Shown here piece by piece: positions 6,214 to 9,963 of a stretch of 9,963 bases of DNA. Position 1 is the stretch's first letter. The number at the start of each line of letters is the position of its first letter. The stretch lies in assembly GCA_031283405.1 (NCBI GenBank), contig JAITBX010000150.1:1-9963 (forward strand), given 5' to 3'. The translations under genes were made by a program, and so were the position numbers. This DNA is from Burkholderiales bacterium (GTDB taxonomy: Bacteria > Pseudomonadota > Gammaproteobacteria > Burkholderiales > Casimicrobiaceae). The notes beneath the pieces are model-generated. The model saw nothing but the letters and a program-made list of their open reading frames with translations. It had not been told where the DNA came from and did not search any database.

Positions 6214-6276
6214 GGGTCGCCGAGGGCGGCGACCCCTTCGGGAAATTCAACGGGCGGGTTTGAAACCCGCCCCTAC
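6214..6276. repeat. Two adjacent palindromes, GTAGGGGC family
   Basis: GGGTCGCC (6214-6221) and GGCGACCC (6228-6235) form one hairpin with a 6-base loop. GGGCGGGTTT (6252-6261) and AAACCCGCCC (6263-6272) form a second, nearly loop-free palindrome. The right edge, GCCCCTAC (6269-6276), is the reverse complement of the GTAGGGGC edge at 2474 and 4801. The pair sits beside the IS110 relic and could be a damaged copy of the 4801 double unit. Confidence 0.7.
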
Positions 6277-6312
6277 ATTTGATATCTGATGCCTGCTCCC
6301 CCTCACCACCAG

Positions 6313-6337
6313 CCCCTCTCCCGCAAGGGGAGAGGGG
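6313..6337. repeat. 10-bp hairpin just before the feo promoter
   Basis: CCCCTCTCCC (6313-6322) and GGGAGAGGGG (6328-6337) pair perfectly around GCAAG. It ends 8 bases before the -35 box of the feo promoter. This C-rich/G-rich palindrome resembles a widespread bacterial intergenic repeat. It may insulate feo from transcription coming from the left, but no T run follows. Confidence 0.65.
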
Positions 6338-6345
6338 AGAGCGAC

Positions 6346-6375
6346 TTGCAATTGAGAATGATTCTCAGTTAATAT
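6346..6375 (+). promoter_or_regulatory. feo promoter with overlapping Fur box
   Basis: TGAGAATGATTCTCA (6353-6367) is a perfect 7-1-7 palindrome centred on G6360 and a close match to the Fur-box core TGATAATGATTATCA. It lies between TTGCAA (6346-6351) and TAATAT (6370-6375), a -35/-10 pair with an 18-base spacer, so bound Fe-Fur would cover the promoter. It precedes a ferrous iron uptake operon, the expected target: repression when iron is plentiful, expression when it is scarce. Confidence 0.88.
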
Positions 6376-6403
6376 AGTTTTGTTCCGATGCCGAGGCCAT
6401 GAA

Positions 6404-6508
6404 ATGAATTGCGAGGAGCTTTTAGCCGTGCCGTCACAAAACCGTTTTTGTCGGAGGTTGAGAATGAAGGCTGCTCTCGAAGGGGCAGGCGTTTTGCCAT
6501 GCCGGTAA
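6404..6508 (+). CDS. Small upstream ORF overlapping the feoA start
   Basis: Between the Fur box and feoA an ATG at 6404 opens 34 codons (start MNCEELLAVPSQNRF, end EGAGVLPCR) ending at TAA 6506-6508, so the stop lies just inside feoA, whose ATG is at 6499 in another frame. A GAGG lies about 7 bases before ATG 6404. An internal in-frame ATG at 6464 has the strongest ribosome site in the area (GGAGG 6453-6457, 6-base gap) and would give 14 residues. feoA itself has only a distant AGG, so its translation could depend on ribosomes finishing this ORF (coupling). It has cysteines at 3, 16 and 33 and no family I recognise. It may be a leader peptide, a small protein, or chance. Confidence 0.4.
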   Translation: MNCEELLAVPSQNRFCRRLRMKAALEGAGVLPCR

Positions 6509-6741
6509 CGACGCTGGATCGTTTGCCGTTCGGCAAGCCGGCGCTCATCACGCATTTGACGGCGGGCGCGGCGCCGTTTCGCCACAAGTTGTTGGCGATG
6601 GGGCTGACGCCCGGTTGCCATGTGCGGGTGATTCGCGTGGCGCCGCTCGGCGATCCGCTGGAAATCGAGATGCGCGGTTTCCATTTGTGTTTGCGCCGTT
6701 CGGAAGCGGCGACGATTGCGGTGGAGGAATTGGCCTCATGA
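6499..6741 (+). CDS. feoA: Ferrous iron transport protein A
   Basis: FeoA is a small cytosolic SH3-like protein that binds or stimulates the FeoB iron channel. The 80-residue product matches the family in length and pattern: LPFGKPALI (9-17), LLAMGLTPGC (31-40), VRVIRVAPLGDPLEIE (42-57) and the closing LRRSEAATIAVE segment (65-76). ATG 6499 begins just before the conserved LPFG region; the frame is open back to about 6409 but the extra residues are unlike FeoA. The ribosome site is weak (AGG, 9 bases upstream), and the start is overlapped by the small upstream ORF. The last four bases, ATGA, are shared with the feoB start, so the two are translationally linked. It lies about 120 bases downstream of the Fur-controlled promoter. 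Confidence 0.94.
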   Translation: MPVTTLDRLPFGKPALITHLTAGAAPFRHKLLAMGLTPGCHVRVIRVAPLGDPLEIEMRGFHLCLRRSEAATIAVEELAS

Positions 6742-9026
6742 GGGATCACGAACATATTGCGTTGATCGGCAATCCCAACTGCGGCAAGACGACGCTGTTC
6801 AACGCGCTGACCGGCGCGCGTCAACGTGTCGGCAACTGGCCGGGGGTGACGGTCGAACGCAAGACCGGCGAGTATCGCCACGACGGCAAGAAGGTGCATG
6901 TGATCGATCTCCCCGGCACTTACGCTATCGAGAGTTCGATCGCGGGCGTTTCTCAGGATGAGTTGGTTGCGCGAAACTTTGTGTTGAACGAACACGCTCC
7001 GTTGATCGTCAACATCGTTGACGCGACCAATCTGCAACGCAATCTTTATCTGACGTTTCAACTGCTCGATTTGCGCCGCCCCATGATTGTGGTGCTGAAC
7101 ATGATCGACGCTGTGCGCCGCAACGGCGAAGTGATTGACATCGCGCGCTTGCAGGAGCAACTGGGCTGTCCGGTCGTCGGCGTTTCCGCCAGTCGCGGCG
7201 AAGGCATTGATGCGTTGCTGCAAACCATCGACGCGATGTTGCAACAGAAAACCGCGCCGCAACCCGCAGTATCAACACTGGGCGAAACGCAGGAAGCGGT
7301 GCTGGCGAAGATGCTGGAAGCGACGCCGCCGGAGAGTCCGCTGCGAACGATGACGCGATGGCAATTGCTGGATACGCTTCAAGCGGGATACGACGCCGCG
7401 AATGAGAGCGAAGCATGGGACGATTTCAGCGAACAAGCATTGACCCGTTGCCGTCAGGATTTGGCGGGCTGGTGCAACGGCGAAATCGACATCGCGCTGG
7501 CCGGCGCGCGCTACGATGTGATCGACGCGCTCAGCCGTGAAGTGATCGCGCGCCCGCGTCAAGCAAGCAAAACGATGACGGCGACGATCGACCGTTGGGC
7601 ATTGGGGCGTATCACCGGCATTCCACTTTTTCTGCTGGCGATGTATCTGATGTTTTTGTTGGCCGTTCGCTTCGGCTCGGCCTTCATTGATTTTTTCGAC
7701 ATTCTGTTCGGAACGATTTTCGTTGACGGCATTCAGTTTCTTTTACAAAGCGCGAGCGCGCCGGAATGGGTGAAAGTGATTTTGTCGAACGGAGTGGGCG
7801 GCGGCATTCAGACGGTGGCGACTTTCGTGCCGGTGATTGCGGCGATGTTTTTGTGTTTGTCGTTCCTCGAAGATTCCGGTTATCTGGCGCGGGCGGCGAT
7901 GGTGGTCGATCGCGGCATGCGCGTCATCGGTTTGCCGGGCAAAGCGTTTGTGCCGATGTTGATCGGCTTCGGCTGCAACGTGCCGGCGGTGATGGGAGCG
8001 CGCACGCTGGAAAGCTCGCGTGATCGTTTGATGTCGATCATGATGATCCCGTACATGTCGTGCGGCGCGCGCTTGTCGGTCTATGCGTTGATGGTGGCGG
8101 TGTTCTTTCCGGCGAACGGGCAGAACATCGTTTTTGCGCTCTACCTCGGCGGCGTCGCCGTGGCGGTGTTGACGGCGTTGGTGTTGAAACATACGCTGTT
8201 GCCGAGCGCGATTACGCCGTTCATCATGGAGTTGCCGCCGTACCGGTTGCCGACGCTGCACAACTTGCTGACGCTGACGTGTGGACGATTGAAGAGCTTC
8301 ATTGTCAGCGCCGGCAAAGTGATTGTGCTGGTCGTGACGGCGCTGAGTTTTTTCAATTCGCTCGGCAAAGACGGAAGCTTCGGCAATGAAAACACCGGCA
8401 AGTCGGTGTTGTCGCATGTCGGCCAAACGATCACTCCGCTCTTCGCGCCGATGGGCATCGAAGAAAACAACTGGCCGGCAACTGTCGGCATCTTCACCGG
8501 CGTTTTCGCCAAAGAAACCATCATCGGCACATTGAATGCGTTGTATTCGCAAAACGGCGAACAGGAAAACGCACGCGCCGATAAAAACGTTAGCGCAGAT
8601 TATCAACCGTTGAAGGGCATCGAAAAAGCGTTTGCCACGATTCCCGAAAACCTCAAAAGCGTAATCATCGGCAAAGCCGAAGCGGTCAACGAAGAGATTG
8701 AGCGGACAACGATCGGCCGGATTCATGCGGCGTTCGGAACGAAAGCGGCGGCGATGGCGTTTCTTATTTTTATTTTGCTGTACACGCCATGCGTGGCAAC
8801 GTTGAGCGCAATCTATCGCGAAGCCGGCGTCAAGTGGATGGCGTTGTCGGCAGTGTGGACGCTCACTTCAGCCTGGATTTGCGCAACTGCGTATTACCAG
8901 ATCACGCTCTTGGCAAGCGCGCCCGTCAGCGCCGGGCTGTGGCTGCTCGGTTTGGCGATAACGCTCGTTATTTTGCTTTTTGTTTTGAAAACGTTCAGTT
9001 TGCCGCAGAAGGCGTTGTCAAAATGA
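6738..9026 (+). CDS. feoB: Ferrous iron transporter FeoB
   Basis: FeoB is the inner-membrane Fe(II) transporter with a cytosolic G-protein domain. The product has 762 residues, near the E. coli length of 773. G-protein motifs are complete: G1 GNPNCGKTT (11-19), G2 T38 in GVTVE, G3 DLPG (57-60), G4 NMID (121-124) and G5 SAS (150-152). A helical linker follows to about 285, then the membrane domain. Its Gate motifs carry the conserved cysteines C413 (FGCNVPAVMGARTLE) and C442 (MSCGARLSVYAL), and a third, C685, lies in LLYTPCVATLSAIYREAG. ATG 6738 overlaps the feoA stop (ATGA) and is preceded by GGAGGA (6723-6728). The frame is open upstream through feoA, but that part is shadow. The end overlaps feoC by four bases. 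This is the long FeoB that normally partners FeoA and FeoC. Confidence 0.97.
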   Translation: MRDHEHIALIGNPNCGKTTLFNALTGARQRVGNWPGVTVERKTGEYRHDGKKVHVIDLPGTYAIESSIAGVSQDELVARNFVLNEHAPLIVNIVDATNLQRNLYLTFQLLDLRRPMIVVLNMIDAVRRNGEVIDIARLQEQLGCPVVGVSASRGEGIDALLQTIDAMLQQKTAPQPAVSTLGETQEAVLAKMLEATPPESPLRTMTRWQLLDTLQAGYDAANESEAWDDFSEQALTRCRQDLAGWCNGEIDIALAGARYDVIDALSREVIARPRQASKTMTATIDRWALGRITGIPLFLLAMYLMFLLAVRFGSAFIDFFDILFGTIFVDGIQFLLQSASAPEWVKVILSNGVGGGIQTVATFVPVIAAMFLCLSFLEDSGYLARAAMVVDRGMRVIGLPGKAFVPMLIGFGCNVPAVMGARTLESSRDRLMSIMMIPYMSCGARLSVYALMVAVFFPANGQNIVFALYLGGVAVAVLTALVLKHTLLPSAITPFIMELPPYRLPTLHNLLTLTCGRLKSFIVSAGKVIVLVVTALSFFNSLGKDGSFGNENTGKSVLSHVGQTITPLFAPMGIEENNWPATVGIFTGVFAKETIIGTLNALYSQNGEQENARADKNVSADYQPLKGIEKAFATIPENLKSVIIGKAEAVNEEIERTTIGRIHAAFGTKAAAMAFLIFILLYTPCVATLSAIYREAGVKWMALSAVWTLTSAWICATAYYQITLLASAPVSAGLWLLGLAITLVILLFVLKTFSLPQKALSK

Positions 9027-9301
9027 TTTTGATGAAACTGCGCGATTACCTGCAAGAAAAACGCGCCGCCGGCCTGACCGACGTGGCGTGGCATTTCGAC
9101 ATTCCCGAAAGCGCGGCGCAAAGCATGCTCGAACATTGGGTGCGCAAAGGATGCGTTGCTGTTGATGTCGGCGCTTCGTGCAGCAGCGGTTGCGGCGGAT
9201 GCAATCTTGGCAAAAGCGTTGGCAAAAACAGTCAAAACAAAAACGGTTGCGGCGGCGCTCCGATGATTTATCGCTGGCGAGAAGATTGCGATTCGCCATA
9301 G
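9023..9301 (+). CDS. feoC: FeoC-like cysteine-rich winged-helix protein
   Basis: FeoC is a small cytosolic protein that in enterobacteria binds FeoB, protects it from FtsH proteolysis and can hold an oxygen-sensitive [4Fe-4S] cluster. The product has 92 residues (E. coli 78). Residues 3-48 form the winged-helix part (LRDYLQEKRAAGLTDVAWHF, then a recognition-like SAAQSMLEHWVRKG). The cysteine loop has C53, C57, C60 and C76 (C-x3-C-x2-C-x15-C), followed by the short strand IYRW. C44 and C89 are extra. The last spacing is longer than in E. coli, with a Lys/Asn/Gln-rich insert (64-74). ATG 9023 overlaps the feoB stop (ATGA), in keeping with the feoA/feoB junction; ATG 9032 is the alternative and would remove three residues. 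It is the last gene of the Fur-controlled operon. Confidence 0.86.
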   Translation: MILMKLRDYLQEKRAAGLTDVAWHFDIPESAAQSMLEHWVRKGCVAVDVGASCSSGCGGCNLGKSVGKNSQNKNGCGGAPMIYRWREDCDSP

Positions 9302-9324
9302 TTGCCAAGCGGCAGAGGGTGGCC

Positions 9325-9348
9325 GTAGGGGACGTCGCCCTCGGCGTC
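9325..9348. repeat. GTAGGGG-edged palindrome after feoC
   Basis: GTAGGGG (9325-9331) leads into GACGTCG (9331-9337) and CGGCGTC (9342-9348), which pair over 7 bases with one G-T mismatch around CCCT. The edge matches the other GTAGGGGC palindromes. It is in the right place to end the feo transcript but lacks a T run. Between it and the next promoter I see nothing else. Confidence 0.55.
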
Positions 9349-9408
9349 TCGATGAACGGGAGAGGGGGCGGCTCAACTCAGGATCAGCCCCACAAAGATT
9401 CGCCACCT

Positions 9409-9438
9409 TTGACGGCGGCTAAATTCCCGAATTAAAAT
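9409..9438 (+). promoter_or_regulatory. Sigma70-like promoter for the last gene
   Basis: TTGACG (9409-9414) and TAAAAT (9433-9438), each 5 of 6 matches, are 18 bases apart. The expected start near 9445 would leave a leader of only about 9 bases before ATG 9454, with no Shine-Dalgarno, so the message could be almost leaderless. Confidence 0.5.
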
Positions 9439-9453
9439 CTGCGTTCAACCGCA

Positions 9454-9963
9454 ATGGAAGGCATCATTCCGGAAATTCAAAAGCGCTCTACGTTCGTTAC
9501 TGTTCTGGCGTGGATTTTTATTGTCTTGTCCGGCTTTTACACCCTGATTTCGATCTTTCAGAACATCATGATCCAAACGGTGTTTCGCAGCGCAGGCTTT
9601 TTTGATCCGGCTTCGCGGTCGCCGCCTACACCGGGTACGCCGGCATTCTTCAAATTCATGTTTGATCACATCCACTGGCTCTTTCTGTTTTTTCTGTTGC
9701 TCTTTGCATTCATGCTGATCTGCTCCATCGGGCTGCTCAAGCGCCGAAACTGGGCGCGGTTGTGTTTCATCGGTTATCTGGCGCTGGGTATCGTGTGGAA
9801 TCTGGCAGGGCTTGTTATCCAATTTTTCATGTTTTCTTCCATGCGCGAGGAGTTCGCGGCAGATTCGGTGCAAGGCGTTCCAGACGAGATGACCCTCTTT
9901 TTCATTTTCTTTTTCGTAATGATGGTTATTTTTGCCATCGGGTTCAGTGTGCTGTTTGGCTGG
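9454..9963 (+). CDS. Unrecognised multi-pass membrane protein (runs off the right edge)
   Basis: From ATG 9454 the frame is open for 170 codons to the end of the window. I do not recognise a family. Four hydrophobic segments are visible, at about 14-36, 73-95, 101-127 and 147-168. A Pro/Gly/Ser-rich loop (51-63) separates the first two, and a basic turn, LLKRRNWARLCFIG (94-107), separates the second and third, of a type seen in many small uncharacterised membrane proteins. The positive turn suggests that this loop is cytosolic. A short acidic loop (131-145) precedes the last segment. It has no ribosome site and depends on the promoter at 9409-9438, so it is probably not part of the feo operon although it follows on the same strand. 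The gene could continue well past the edge. Confidence 0.7.
   Translation, partial: MEGIIPEIQKRSTFVTVLAWIFIVLSGFYTLISIFQNIMIQTVFRSAGFFDPASRSPPTPGTPAFFKFMFDHIHWLFLFFLLLFAFMLICSIGLLKRRNWARLCFIGYLALGIVWNLAGLVIQFFMFSSMREEFAADSVQGVPDEMTLFFIFFFVMMVIFAIGFSVLFGW

Noticed and set aside
7743..8726. 327-codon minus-strand frame inside feoB
   Set aside because: Shadow frame, His/Arg/Gln-rich, opposite conserved FeoB gate segments.
1..9963. CRISPR array, tRNA or rRNA genes, phage or defence cluster
   Set aside because: No regularly spaced direct repeats, no cloverleaf or rRNA signature, and no nuclease or phage genes beyond the orphan antitoxin and the IS110 fragment.

Overview
The window (about 10 kb, moderately GC-rich) looks like a proteobacterial chromosome, most likely a betaproteobacterium. 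The evidence is the divergent rne / rluC pair followed by a HAD phosphatase and a short SppA-type S49 peptidase, a gene order I associate with that class, together with a Fur-controlled feoABC operon. I cannot name the genus.

Layout. Positions 1-518 (minus) hold the first 172 codons of RNase E. A long gap (519-1305) follows with no credible gene. It holds the rne leader, including an imperfect hairpin that takes in the rne Shine-Dalgarno sequence, and an AT-rich patch next to rluC with promoter-like elements on both strands. The plus strand then carries rluC (1306-2277), a HAD phosphatase (2580-3281) and sppA (3333-4358). After sppA the housekeeping block gives way to a patchwork: a compound inverted repeat (4365-4440), a small ribbon-helix-helix antitoxin-like gene without a visible toxin (4494-4748), a double palindrome (4801-4857), a minus-strand metallo-beta-lactamase-fold hydrolase (4867-5901), a fragment of an IS110-type transposase (5951-6199) and more palindromes (6214-6337).

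The second half is an iron-uptake operon. A promoter covered by a near-perfect 7-1-7 Fur box (6346-6375) precedes a 34-codon upstream ORF that overlaps the start of feoA, then feoA, feoB and feoC, joined by 4-base ATGA overlaps. FeoB is the Fe(II) channel with its G-protein domain, FeoA its SH3-like partner, and FeoC a small cysteine-rich winged-helix protein. Past feoC a palindrome and a good sigma70-like promoter lead into an unrecognised four-helix membrane protein that runs off the right edge.

Four intergenic palindromes share a GTAGGGG(C) edge (2474, 4801, 6276 reversed, 9325), so the spaces between genes seem to have been colonised by one dispersed repeat family. I see no clearly new multi-gene system. 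The items most worth checking are the feo leader ORF, the hairpin over the rne ribosome-binding site, and the repeat family with its neighbouring transposase relic.
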